Shown here piece by piece: positions 10,960 to 22,609 of a DNA stretch of 64,000 nt. The notes under the pieces are model-generated. The model searched no databases and was not told where the DNA came from. It saw nothing but the letters and a program-made list of their open reading frames with translations. The DNA is from Flabesymbios commensalis (lineage: Eukaryota; Annelida; Polychaeta; Terebellida; Flabelligeridae). Location of the stretch: the NCBI GenBank assembly GCA_964017125.1, contig OZ024914.1, positions 30,067,149 through 30,131,148 of the forward strand. Reading direction: 5' to 3'. A program made the translations under genes and the position numbers. Positions within the stretch are counted from its first letter, which is position 1; each line of letters begins with the position of its first letter.

Positions 10960-12146
10960 ATGGGGGGTCTGTTTAAAAGTGATGAGAATCATCAGAATGT
11001 AGCAGAAAAGCGTTAAAGGGCAACTGAAAATCAGTCAAAAACGATGGAGAGGCGTTAAAATGTGACGGAGATGCGTTAAAGGGTCATGGAGAAGCACTAT
11101 AAAGGACATCAAAAATTGACGGGCAAAGACACACTTTAAATCGAAGAGTAGGCTAGTTGGGTGCGATGGGTGCGCTAAAAGGTGCCGGGGAGGCAATAAA
11201 GGACGAGGAAGCGTTACATGACAATGGGAAGGCCTTAAATGGTGACGACAGGGAGCCATTAAAAGATGATGGGGACGCAATAAAGGGTGACGCAGAGGCG
11301 TTAAATGGCGACGAGGAAGCGTTAAAGGGCAGCTGAGATGTGTTAAAAGGCGGCGGAAAGCATTAATGGTCGACAATGAGGCGTCAGTAGGAAAAAGGAG
11401 GCGTGACATGGCAATGGGGAGGCAACGAAAAGACGCCAAAAGACAAAGATGTGCCAAATAGCAATGAGGAGTAGTTAAATGGCGGCAAAGAGGCATTCAA
11501 GGTTGGCCGATAGGCATTAAACTACGACGAGAAAGCCTTCAATTGCAATGAAGAGGCGTTAAAGGAGACATCACATAACAGGCATGGCAACATCATTAAA
11601 GTGCGACGGGGTACATTGAAAAGTGATGTACAGGCATTAAAGGACGACAAAGAGGCGTTGAAGGGCAATAGGGAGTCGCTAAAGAGCAGTGAAGTTGTGA
11701 TAAAGGGTGGCAAAGAGGCGGTAAAGGACGACGAAGAGGCATTAAAGGGGGACGGAAAAGTGGTCAATGACAACGGGTAGGTCATCAATGGAGAGGCAAT
11801 GGACAGGCGTTAAAGGGCGACTGATAGGCATTAAAGGGTAATAGAGTCGTTCAAAAGAGACGGGTGCGCTAAAAGGTGGCGGGAAGGCAATGAAGGGCGA
11901 CGAGAAAACGTTACCAGTAAATGATGATGGGAAGGTTATAACCCTTACAGCGCTGAAATATTTGTTTGTAAAACTATGGAGACCAAAGTTGTTTTTTTAA
12001 TTTGAAATCATCATAAATGTTCTAGTTGGCTTTTTCTGCTTCATTTGATTACATATGTTATAGGTCTACGGCCATTATAAATATTTTAATTCTTTAATTG
12101 CGGGTATCGAAGGGGGCGAGAGGGCGATGGGGAGGCGTTAAAGGGC
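10960..12146 (+). repeat. Degenerate purine-rich minisatellite
   Basis: About 40 degenerate units of roughly 21-25 bp built on GGAGGCGTTAAAGGGCGAC. The long minus-strand frames here (11035-11788) are by-products of the repeat. The array is broken at 11938-12111 by another repeat and resumes at 12112-12146. Confidence 0.85.
11938..12111 (+). repeat. Dispersed repeat with AACCCTTACAGCGCTGAAATATTT edge, inserted in minisatellite
   Basis: Shares ATCATCATAAATGT, TTCTGCTTCATTT and CTACGGCCAT with copies at 27488, 48545, 54645 and 60290 (inverted). It splits the minisatellite. Confidence 0.7.
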
Positions 12147-14716
12147 TGATTGTTGCATAATACTTGATAGGTAACTAAACAAATCGTAATAATCAGTTTA
12201 TTTTAATATGCACTGGAAGCCAATAACTATGATAACGACCTTGGCAGATGAGAGCGCCTCACTACTCAAGCCAGACAGTTTTGAACTCTCTGGAGCCTGT
12301 TTATTTCTCGATTTGTGACATTATAGAGGAGATTGTTGCAATAGTCCAGTTTACTTGCAACCAGTGTAGTTTTAGCTATGATTCAGATATCAAGGACTGA
12401 CACAGGCAACGTAGGCCCCCATGTCCCGAATGACTCCAATATTTCGCGTCGAGTCACGATAGATAATTTTGGAGGGAAATGTTGCATCAACTGTTTTCAT
12501 GGTTATTTTGTTCCAAACAGGAAAACTAAACAGTAAAACCTTTTATCTGGATTTCATTTGAGTTTTACATATCTAATCCAGTCACCTACGTATAACCATT
12601 CTTTAGCAGCTTTACGTCGTTTATTTCATTAAACTCTTGAAATGTTGATGTGTAGAATGACCAACCACAAAAGAAACTAACTGTGCATACTGCATGTATT
12701 TGTTATGGGTCTATATACATGTAGTGAATACTTCACATACAATTACAATTTCATTGGTGGCGTCCACCATTAATTCCATTCTCCAACAATTTTCAAATAT
12801 ATGCTTGTAGTAAAATAATATCTAACTTCTCTTTTCGGCACCAATGGTCTTTTAATGCACAGATGGTGACATGTGTGTGGGTCGAATCATGGTGGGTTAT
12901 TATTGTTGAGTGTTTTTCTCAACTCGCCCGACAACGGGCTCTGGGCATGCCTTTTACAGCCCTGAAGACAGACTTAATTTCCTTCAACTATGGGTTTTAG
13001 AAGGAAAATTTCCATGAAACGGGTTTAACAATACATGTGGCAATTTTCTTTAATTTTCCACTCACTCCAAATCATCTTCATCCACTACAAGTCGATAACT
13101 GCGACAGCAATTCGCGGCTTGTAGTGGATGAAAATGACAATGGTAAATTCAGGCTTGAAAGGTGTTGAGTAGGGCGGCGAAATAAATAACAACATATTCA
13201 CACGTTTTGAAAACGATATTGCCGGCGATAAAAAAAAACATAGCTGGAGCAAATTTTGTATCTCCCTAAATGAACTTTTTTTTAAATTTGCATTATTCTA
13301 ATCCGCAATTAATTAGGCTGGACAGTACAAAAACCTGTTTTTTGGGAGGTAATGCACGGCCCTAATCTAATCCACGCGTTCATCTAAAACATAAATAGAG
13401 GTCTTAAGGCACGATAGCTACATTCTGTCAAACATAGTGACTTCACCGGAAACCCTTTTATATCGCTACTCGGTGAAAACAATGTTATGTAAGTCCCCCT
13501 CCCCTATACTGCATTGTGTATTAGATTGCAGGCCATTAAGCTCTTGAGTTTCACAGAATTGACACCGCTGTTGAGCAGAGATTATAGCCAGACACGTGGA
13601 GGCTGCAGCTTGCCTTGAATAATCACTGTAGGCTGGTGCTTCCGTACCATCCCATGCAATACCCCAGTTTTTGCCAATGTTAACCATATTGAATGATATC
13701 GAAAGTAATAAGTGAAAATGTTAATCTAACACGAACAATGAGTTTATCACGTCAAAACATCAGGAAAAGTGTTAATTACACATGTTTCTAAGTTAAGTGG
13801 TTCAAAGTTATATATACGATATGGCTGATAGTGGCCATTTTGGATTTCATACACAATCACATTCGCATCGCCGATTTAAAGAAAAACTATATTAAATTTT
13901 TTTAGATTTAGCTTCCCAACAATGTAATGCCGAAATCATTTAAATCGGTTAAATGAGTAAGAATCTAAGGCAAATATGAGTATTTGACGACCATCTTGGA
14001 TGTTCGCAAAAAAAAAAATCATCAGGCATGCCAGCTTGGCATGCGGTTGTTTTGTGACCAGTATACCCCAATGGACAACAACAAAAGCACACAATGCATA
14101 TCTATCGGTGCAAGGTTACGTCATTTTATCCAGACTATAATCTGACAGTAAGTTAAGACATTTTGTGATTGGTAATAAACATTCAAGGAAGTATTTCTAC
14201 AGTCACAACTGGCAAATATGACGTTGTGGCGATGCCATAACCGTAATTTACATGATGAAAATGAAATTTTTAACGTCTTAACTGACATATGTGACGTTCT
14301 GGCCCTCATGCAAAAATATTTAAATTTGTCATAATTGCCATTTGTGACATTACAAATTCACAAGCAGCTCATATGAAAAAGTTAACCTGAAATGTCTCAT
14401 CTGTCAGTTCTGACTATTTGGCACTCATTTCGTTAAACATTAAAAAATAGCAAGTGACAGATAGGACTATCTGCCTCTACACATTTATGAGTTCTGACGT
14501 TTTGGTTGCAATCCGGTTATGACCTTATGGAAAACCTCTATAACTTCAAAACTATTAGAGATAGACAATTTATTTTTTCACACAAGAAGGGCAAGACTAA
14601 GGGGCGAATTTTCGTCAAATAAAGCCAAAGGGTCACATCTGACATTTATGACGTTATGGTTCTGGCAGGTCGTAAAAATGGAATTATTATTTTCTCTGAT
14701 CATATCAGTGATATAT
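12147..14716. other. No gene seen; one hairpin repeat
   Basis: 13066-13150 is a hairpin with arms CCACTACAAGTCG and CGGCTTGTAGTGG, seen again at 43650 and 60670. 14100-14660 repeats TGACGTT and CTGACA phrases like 10520-10660. The minus frame 13466-13687 is not recognised and not supported. Confidence 0.45.
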
Positions 14717-15274
14717 TTAAAGCAGCCCCTTGGGATGACATCAATTTTGGTTTTACTTCCGCACTGAAGTAGTGTATCCCACGGATCATGTTTTTATTTT
14801 TTTCAGAATTTTCAAATTTTTAAAAATATTTTTAATCAACATTTCTATGAAACCAGAAGAAACCCAAACAAACTATTTGTATACCTGAAGGACGATTGAA
14901 TGTTTTCACAGCATTGGGCCACATGCTGATGGCATCGGCCCAGCGTTGGGTATACAATCAGTGTTGCAGGTGTGTCCTCCCGTGACCTGACTATGAGACA
15001 CCAATTACCCCCCAATTAGCGGCGACTGCTCTGATCTTACCGTCTGATATGTGGGAATATGTGATGGAAAGTGCTTAATATTGCTGACTTGTTTTGTTAA
15101 CATGGCAATATACGACCTGGAAATACAACTATCTCGCTCTTTTTCGGTGCTTTAAAATTGTTTTTTGACTTTTTCGTATTTTTAGCTAAGATCAGTAGGC
15201 TATATAGCTTCATATAAATTAAATTTTCAAAATTGACAACATTGAAAATGTCTCATCCCAAGGGGTCCCTTTAA
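14717..15274. mobile_element. TTAA-flanked MITE, copy 1
   Basis: TTAA at both ends (14717-14720 and 15271-15274) followed by inverted ends AGCAGCCCCTTGGGATGA and AGGGACCCCTTGGGATGA. The TTAA target is typical of piggyBac-like and Kolobok-like elements. No coding frame. A second copy lies inverted at 37592-38150 with about 95% identity by eye. Confidence 0.85.
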
Positions 15275-15822
15275 CTATTGCAGGCTTCCCGCTTAAACCA
15301 CCACTATATTACCCCATCCCCTCTCCCACAACACAGAAATGGAAGAAAACAAATAGGTAAAAAATTATGTAAAAAAGTGTGTTGAGCCCATCGTTACTTG
15401 AGAAATGGTTGGTGTCAAATCTGTAACCTTACTTTAATTGAATTGATGATTTTGCATTGCATATATTTTCGTACCAGTGGCGGTGCATGGTGGCCTATCC
15501 CCATATTGGCCTACATTATAGATGTTGACCTAATATGTTAAAACAGAATCCGCGCAGGGTTCCCAGCCACCCTGGAAAATGAGTGCTTCAAAGTGCTTAA
15601 AAACAGGTGAAAATAAGGGAATTTTATTTCCATGCAATGCTGGGAACCCTGCCGCGACAATGGCCCAACAGTCAACCAGCATTGGGTGAATGTACATAAA
15701 CTGGGCTGAGATCTTAGAAAATATAGTATCCATGTCAAGGTTTCGTTAATTTATTACTGGCCCTGCACTTCAGACGTTGGTCTAGTCTTAAACCAGCACG
15801 GAGATATTCCCCAATTTTGCAC
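15275..15822. other. No gene seen
   Basis: 15545-15700 contains inverted phrases (GCAGGGTTCCCAGC and GCTGGGAACCCTGC) that form a ~110-bp hairpin-type repeat. The rest is unremarkable. Confidence 0.4.
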
Positions 15823-16806
15823 GGGATACCCTTAAGGAAATTCCCAAGTTTCGAAGTTCCCAAGTTCCGGGAACTTCAAGTTCCTAATTTTCAAGTTCCG
15901 GGAACTTCAAGTTCCGAAATTCCCAAAAAGTGAAAAAATATATTAAAACATTATTTGCAAAAATCGTTTTTGTCAGAAAAACAGTTTGGTACCCAATATT
16001 AATTTTAAGTGCTGTAGACTAAAGTTAGTTTTTCACATATTTATATTTTGTTTATAGGCGATCTTGACAAACATTTCACGATGTGAAATTAACTATATCC
16101 TAGCCCTACAGGTATGAAATAAAATTTACAATAGAACCGCAAATTTATTATACAAAATCTAAAATGAAGAGTATTACAATATGATATTTTCCCAGATATA
16201 GTATTTTCGAGCTCCGAGTGGTGGTGGCCGACAATAGAACAACATTATTAAACGATTACTAGTATTGGGTCTTTGTCGTGTTTGATGGCATAGACCTATA
16301 TTATTTAATATCCTGTATCCGGCTTATGAGGTCTTTCCTCCACGCGCGACGCTGTTTGCTGGGTTGTCATCTGCGAGGTGTGATTTGTAGGCCTAGGCCC
16401 TATATATTTTCTATGCATTTATAGCGGCATGTTATAATAGTCTTTGAACTTGAAAAACAACTGGGCCTACTCAGAGCAACTCTTCTGTGGATGGCTGCCT
16501 GATACCAGCTGTAAATCTCCTATCAAACAGACATTGACCCGATCTTGGATTAATGCTGCTGTAAGGTCACAGACGTTGAGCAAACCTTACCTCTTTGGGT
16601 CTACGTCGGGGCCTAATTTGTCATTTGAACATATTAAACAATGAGTGTGCGCGGTCTAGAAAACCACATTTAATTCCATTCATGCGCGCAGCTTGGCAAT
16701 CTATAATGCGTGGAAAGGTAACTTTTATTTCGGAATTTCAGAACTTGAAGTTCCCGGAACTTGAAAATTGGGAACTTGAAGTTCCCGGAACTTGGGAGCT
16801 TGTTTA

Positions 16807-18740
16807 GGGACGCACCATTTGATTTCTGGGGGGGGGGGGCTAGATTATTTTTGAAAAAAAATGTTTGTTTTCAAATTTCTGTAAAAAAAATATATGCTGA
16901 GAACTTGTAACAGTTACATAAAAAAATAATATGTTGAAAGATTGTGCCAAAAAAAATTGTTGATAATTTTAATTGTTGATGATTTTTAAAGAGGCTCATC
17001 AAAGTGGAATTTAAAATAAACGACTAATACAAGGAATAATTGGAGCGCAAAATATTTATAGAAAAATTCTCAAGATCACTACAAGGTATTATTTAACATT
17101 GAAATTGGACGCGGCTTTACTGATGTATTTTTTGTTTGTTTATGGTCGGCTCTTTGTCTATTAACGAATGTGATATTTTTCTATTTTTTGCGAATGTTTA
17201 GAGCGGGTTCCGGTATTTCCGAAGACCTAAGCCTCTGCACTTGATGTCTGGTGTCCCCATTTGTCTATCAGCTCCCCACGTGACATCAGTTGATGAATGA
17301 AACTATGATTGATGACGTAATTAACCACGTGCACGGCCATTTATGAATCTGAAAGTTGAACAGGAAGTTGTAGTACCCAAGGTAACGGCGGGTATACTCG
17401 AAATAGAGGGGGTAATGTCGAACACCAAGTAGGGTATAATCGAACACCCACCCATTTTTTAATCTAAAGAGAGAATAACCAGTTTAGAAGCAGGAACATG
17501 CGCAGTATACTCAAATATTATACAAAAAGAATCAATGCCAATTGTAATTCGTTCACAAAAAAAATATAAAACAAAAAAATATTAGGAAATGCCAGTGTTC
17601 GAGATTACCCGAATCTGTTGAAATCTGAGATTTTTTTTCATAGTTTCCTTCATATTACTTTTCAAACCCACATAGTAACGTCACAACCGTTTGCAGGCCT
17701 ACAAATCGCTCCATTGATGTATTTCCTTTCGCAATGACGCATTTGCTGTGAAACTGTGGTGTAGGCCCTATAGGCCTAGTGTTCGTAATTAGACGAAACC
17801 AAATTAATTGATGGGTCTATTTCCGAACACGTCCCAGATGATAAGGCTATCATGACCATTGCCTGGCGAGCCCAGCCCGCCAATTTCATTTATGGCCGGG
17901 TATTGGTCAAGGTTCTTAGTCACGTGACTATCATGCCTGTGCTATTGAGGCCAGTGAATAATTTTCTGGGTCGAGTCATAGGAAATGCGTCAAAGGGGAA
18001 ATACAATACTGTGAACAACTCTTCATCCGGGGAAGTGACTTATATATATCTAGGAGGTGCATTGCAAGGTACATTTTCCCATATAAATAATAATCCCAGG
18101 ATTGATAATACATATCGTAAATAGACCATTACCTTCCGTGTAGTTACCTTAATTTTTAAAGACTTGTCTACTTTACGACATTTTGAAAGTGACTTTTTAA
18201 AATAGCAAAATTAATGGATATGAAATTGGTCCATTAAAACGGTGCGTGATAGAACCATCACGCACAACGGGCATGTCTAGCCAGCAACGGGATAAAATAT
18301 ATTCGCAATGTTCGGAAATACCCCCCGTTCGGAAATACCCGAACCCGATCTACCACATAGTATTCAAGTCATAGTTGTTTGCGTCCTAGTTTGTAGACAA
18401 CAGATCGCCAAATGATGCGTACAGATTATGCTGCTTCTAGAATGAAAAGTGAGTCAAAATAAATATTTATTAAGTAGACCTTTGAATACAGCCGCAGTTA
18501 CTGTATGTATGTCAGAGACTGACCTTCATCAAGGTCAGTGCATGACATTTGTCAACATACTTAATTAAATATGAACTGTCACAAAAAAAATGTTTTATTT
18601 TTTTTCCAGGGACAAAAAAAAAGTTTGTTTCAATGTCGGTGCTAAAAAAAAAAATTGTGTGCTTATTTTTCAGAAAAAAAAACATAACTGAAAGTAATAA
18701 TCTAGGCCCCCCCCCCCCAGAAATCAAATGGTGCGCCCCT
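16807..18740. mobile_element. Nested element M with G-run ends
   Basis: Inverted ends are GGGACGCACCATTTGATTTC (left) and GGGGCGCACCATTTGATTTC (right, inverse), each followed by a run of 10 or more G. It lies between TTTA and TTTA inside copy B. Copy A shows the empty site as one uninterrupted CTTGTTTAAAGGTATCC. Confidence 0.75.
17201..18350. mobile_element. Nested element N with TA target duplication
   Basis: Inverted ends GAGCGGGTTCCGGTATTTCC and GATCGGGTTCGGGTATTTCC are flanked by TA on both sides, as in mariner/Tc-like MITEs. The interior repeats phrases such as GGGTATAATCGAACACC (17430-17450), with partial repeats at 17597 and 17822. The frame at 17852-18124 shows no recognisable domain. 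Confidence 0.7.
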
Positions 18741-18779
18741 TTTAAAGGGTATCCCATTTTGCACTACATAGACTACATG

Positions 18780-18936
18780 GGGGCCGTTCAACAATTGCAT
18801 AACGCCTAGAGGGGGGGGGGGGGGCTAAGCGATGCGTTACGGACCTTAATCAACACAACGTTGAAAAGCGTTACGAAGGGGGGAGGGGGGGTCAAAAATC
18901 TCTCAAAAAAGCGTTACGTAATTGTTGAACAACCCC
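18780..18936. mobile_element. Short MITE, 157 bp
   Basis: Ends GGGGCCGTTCAACAATTGC and GTAATTGTTGAACAACCCC are inverted, with inner GCGTTACG repeats and G runs. ATG flanks both sides (18777-18779 and 18937-18939), a possible 3-bp target duplication. Confidence 0.75.
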
Positions 18937-19020
18937 ATGCACTGTCATCGTTTTAAACTATGCCTGGTCCATGTATATTTAGACCCCAGTAGGTAAATAG
19001 AAAACGCTGTTGGCAATGGA

Positions 19021-19135
19021 TTTTCAGAACATAGAACCTTCGGAATATAGAACCTTCGGAACATAGAACCTTCGGAATATAGAACCTTCGGAACATAGGA
19101 CCTTCGAAACATTGAACCTTCGGAACATAGAGCAG
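19021..19135 (+). repeat. Third 16-bp tandem array
   Basis: Seven units of ATAGAACCTTCGGAAC (or GGAAT). A two-unit echo ATAGGACCTTCTGAAC lies at 19267-19297. Confidence 0.9.
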
Positions 19136-20099
19136 ACTGTAGAGCAGCCCCCGTTCAACTTCTAGGTCATGGGTTCTAACTCTGAGGGTCTAGGTCATGG
19201 ATTCTAACTCTGAGTGAATCCATGGTTTAGGTGTTTTGCAAGTGTCTGAGCACACACATTAACCGGACCTTCTGAGCATAGGACCTTCTGAACATAGAGC
19301 TGTAACCATTCCGCCATAATAAGCCTAGACTACTATGTCCAGAACAGCTGGGCCTATGTCAAAAATAGGGTCAACCCACCACTAATTGCAACAGAAAATA
19401 GACTATTTCTTTACCAAAAGTCTCATAAATTATCATAGAACAACATATTAAAAGTGAAGTCACATAGAATCGAAGTAGTCTAGTGGAAGAGTGCCCAATT
19501 TGCATAAATCCAAAATGGCCCCCATGAAAATTGACTGATTCTTATTTTGATAGGCCTGCTACACTATCGCCGTATCGGTATTTGACTAAACCGTTTTGCT
19601 TTTTGTTTGGTGGTACGTGCGGCACCCCTGAGAAGTGCGGCACTTTTGCTACACTGTGGGCCTATCCGTGTCTATATAGTCTACTTGTACTTTTGTAGGC
19701 CTAACGTTACCCATTGCCACTGGCTTTAGAAAGAGGGTGCACAAAGGTGCAGTAGAGACAAGTAGTAGTAAAGTAGCTTAAAGACACGTGGTCAGTTAGG
19801 CCTAGTTTACCTAAATTCTGTGACTTAATAACCTTCACCTCCATTGTTGTCACCGAGCTAGCTGATACATTACAATGAAGTATGGTGAGGGGTCAGATTA
19901 TATAACTTTCTTTTCACAGAGTTCCCATTCAAAACGGTTTCCGGTGACGTCACTGCGTTTCACAGAATTCAACATCTGCAGTCTGTACGCTCAAGAAAAA
20001 ATACGGTCTTTGACAATTACTTCTCTATCGATTATAAAATGTTAACAACCTGATTCTGACTCATGATAGGTCGGTCCCTGAACAAAAAGAAACCTCTTA
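19136..20099. other. No gene seen
   Basis: Contains a short direct repeat (TCTAGGTCATGG...TTCTAACTCTGAG, twice near 19160-19220). Otherwise AT-rich sequence with no coding frame. Confidence 0.4.
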
Positions 20100-20896
20100 C
20101 CGTATTCCCCCGCATATAGGCACATGCGCCTATAAGTAAAGCACCTACCTTTTGTAAAGACTGAAAAAGAAATGGTTTCAGATATAGGCGCATGTGGCTA
20201 TATCTGAAGCTAGCATGCGCCTATAAAGCCATCTAGGCCTGGGAGAGTTACATTTTTGTGACCATGTTTTTTTTCAATCACATCCTTCATCATTCAGGTG
20301 TGCTGGCTGCACAGTGAAATATTCATGCTATTGAGGTCTACCCTGATGACATCGCAAGGCTCTGACACAGTGACCTCCATTTTTAAATGTAATAGTTCTA
20401 ATACGACCACAAGTTTACGCCTGCTGAAAATGGCCTAGTTTTTATAGGCACTTGAAATATTCGTCTCAATTTCATGGCATCTAAGTTTTTTGTTAATCAG
20501 CGCGCGTGTCGTTTTTACACAGCTGGCTGTGTAAACAAAATGGAGGTCAGTCATACCGGGTAATTGAGGTCCACATAATGCCAAACAATGTTGGCACGAA
20601 ATGTGTTATTTAATAATAATCCGGGTTCATAGGCTTTCATTTATAAGTCCCGTTTGTGTAAAATTTGTAAACGATTTCGCGCCTATAAGTAAAGTTGGGC
20701 GCACCCTCACTCAGGCGCGGATCCAGAGGGGGTGGGGGGTGCAGGGGGCGTGCGCCCACCCCTTTTTGTGCCAAATTCTTTAAAAAGTCCCCTAAATTGA
20801 CCTAAAAAATCTAAGGGGCGAGCCCCCGAACCTTCTGCGCCCCCTCCTTTTTTAAATGCTGGATCCGCCCCTGTCGCTATATGCGGGGGAATACGG
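20100..20896. mobile_element. TA-flanked MITE, 797 bp
   Basis: Inverted ends CCGTATTCCCCCGCATATAG are perfect over 20 bp and flanked by TA. The interior repeats GCGCCTATAA several times near both ends. No transposase frame. The end sequence resembles a MITE type common in animal genomes. Confidence 0.85.
20712..20873. mobile_element. Nested 162-bp MITE
   Basis: Ends CAGGCGCGGATCCAG and CTGGATCCGCCCCTG are inverted, with G/C-rich interior. The flanks TCACT and TCGCT match at 4 of 5 bases. It sits inside the 797-bp MITE. Confidence 0.75.
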
Positions 20897-21952
20897 TAAT
20901 GAGAGTCCAGTGGATATTTTGAATCACAAATCATAAGCGTGTTTGAAATGTAGGCCTACGTTCCCCGAACGCTGACACACACTATAGGCTCTATAGTCTG
21001 TCCGACGGGGGGGGGGGGGGAAGGTCCAAAATGAAAGTTAGCTTTTCGGTATCCAGTCAGTCAGAGAATTTCGCAAAATTATATTTATCATTTCAAAAGT
21101 TAGACCATTTGAAATGTAACGCAATTCTGAGAATAAACCAGAATGAAGGTAATGGATTTATACATGTTATAGGCCTACATGTAGAGGAGCGTCATAAATA
21201 GACATTTAGGCCTCAGGGGAAAATTTGTTCAGTATAGCATAGCAAAGTGCTATGCAAATCTGCCCATTTGCTGATCAAGTTTGTAATTGATTGGAAAAAT
21301 ATTTATACATCAATGATAAAGGATGTCTAGCATTTTACAACTTGGAAGACAAAATTGCTAATCAATAATTTTCAAACAAATTTGTCCCTGGGCCTCCTAC
21401 ATGTCAAATGGTCTAACTTTTAAACTATATATTTTTTTACTTACCTAACAGTTGGACAGCATCACCAGCGTTGGCCAAGCAGGGAATAATTTGCTTCAGA
21501 AAAATTGTGTAGCAGTTTAGCATACTGGCATATGTCAAGCTACTATTCTCCATACGAAGAACTGCTACACCAACATATTATTGTGTAGCATTTGCCCAAA
21601 ATTGCATAGCAAACTGCACCGCTACACCAGACAAATTATTCCCTGCCAAGCACAATATACGCAACCTGGGTAGACAACCTTGCATATATTTTTTTACGAA
21701 ATTTTCAAGATCGCTGCTGTTACAATGTGTCAAGGATGTTGCCCAGGTTGTAACGTTTATTGTCATGGGATAAATTTATAAGACTTTTTTGAATGAAATA
21801 TTATTTTACTTCAAATGTTAAAGAATGATTCAACTGCAAGACGCGCATGCCTGGGACGGTCAAGTGTAGGCCAACAGTAGCCTATTGAGTACAGATTGAC
21901 GGCATTAATATAGCCACTGAACTGATTGTGAACAAGATACTGCTTAAACGGG
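20897..21952. other. No gene seen
   Basis: Includes a G run at 21007-21020 and repeated TGTGTAGCA phrases near 21500-21640. No coding frame supported. Confidence 0.4.
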
Positions 21953-22165
21953 ACATTGATCCAATGCTGTTTTAATGCTAGGCCAACGTCTGCGACGCTG
22001 GCACAACATTGAACCAGCATTGAATAAATGTTCAATGTTTGAGAGAAAGTCCGCCTACCCAGCAAACACAAGACATTTGTATACCATTTATACAACGTCG
22101 GCCCAACGTCTTCGACGTTGGTCCAACATTGCATAATGTCATACAAATGTTTTGTATTCACTGGG
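21953..22165. repeat. Two adjacent CCCAGCAAACA palindromic repeats
   Basis: 21953-22045 has CCAACGTCTGCGACGCTGG in its centre. 22058-22165 runs from CCCAGCAAACACA to CACTGGGC with the centre CCAACGTCTTCGACGTTGG, a perfect inverted repeat. Confidence 0.75.
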
Positions 22166-22609
22166 CATGTCAATACAAGCTTGGGTCAAGCAGTTTCAAC
22201 ATCCCCGCAGTAATACAGTCAGTTTGTTTGCAAGCAAGCGACCAAGTAGGGGTAAGGGCCAAGATCTTTGAATTATAAACTCATAGATGTCGCTCAAGTA
22301 TATATGAACTTGCTGTGATTTGAGAACTTGCTCTTAATGAGGCTTTAGGTATGAAACGCATATTTAGTATTATTATGGAATAGGGACTTGGCCTACCCAC
22401 GGGCACTATTGCCTTCTGGGGGACCCTTGTCCCGTGAATTTCAACAGTTGACTACACCTTTAAACTAAATTTCGAATGTTTTTGTGACGTTTGCTCTGAA
22501 TTGTCAATAATATCTAATAATTAAAAAAAAATATTGTCACATGGTAGGCCTACATGACATGCATGACTGCACATGACGTCTATATATTGAAGATATATAT
22601 TTATATTAA

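Larger units (their letters stand above)
15823..18755. mobile_element. Inverted-end element copy B, with 9-bp target duplication
   Basis: The outer ends are GGGATACCCTTAA and its inverse TTTAAAGGGTATCCC. They are flanked by a perfect 9-bp direct repeat, ATTTTGCAC, at 15814-15822 and 18756-18764. A 9-bp duplication points to a Mutator-like element. Palindromes of the GGAACTTCAAGTTCC type lie inside both ends. With the nested insert removed, the element is about 1 kb and matches copy A. It has no transposase frame. Confidence 0.75.

Noticed and set aside
11035-11788. Two long minus-strand ORFs
   Set aside because: Low-complexity products of the purine-rich minisatellite; no domain.
13466-13687. 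Minus-strand 73-residue ORF
   Set aside because: Looks protein-like in parts but has no recognised family and no splice context.
17852-18124. Plus-strand ORF in element N as a transposase
   Set aside because: Only 90 residues with no catalytic motif.
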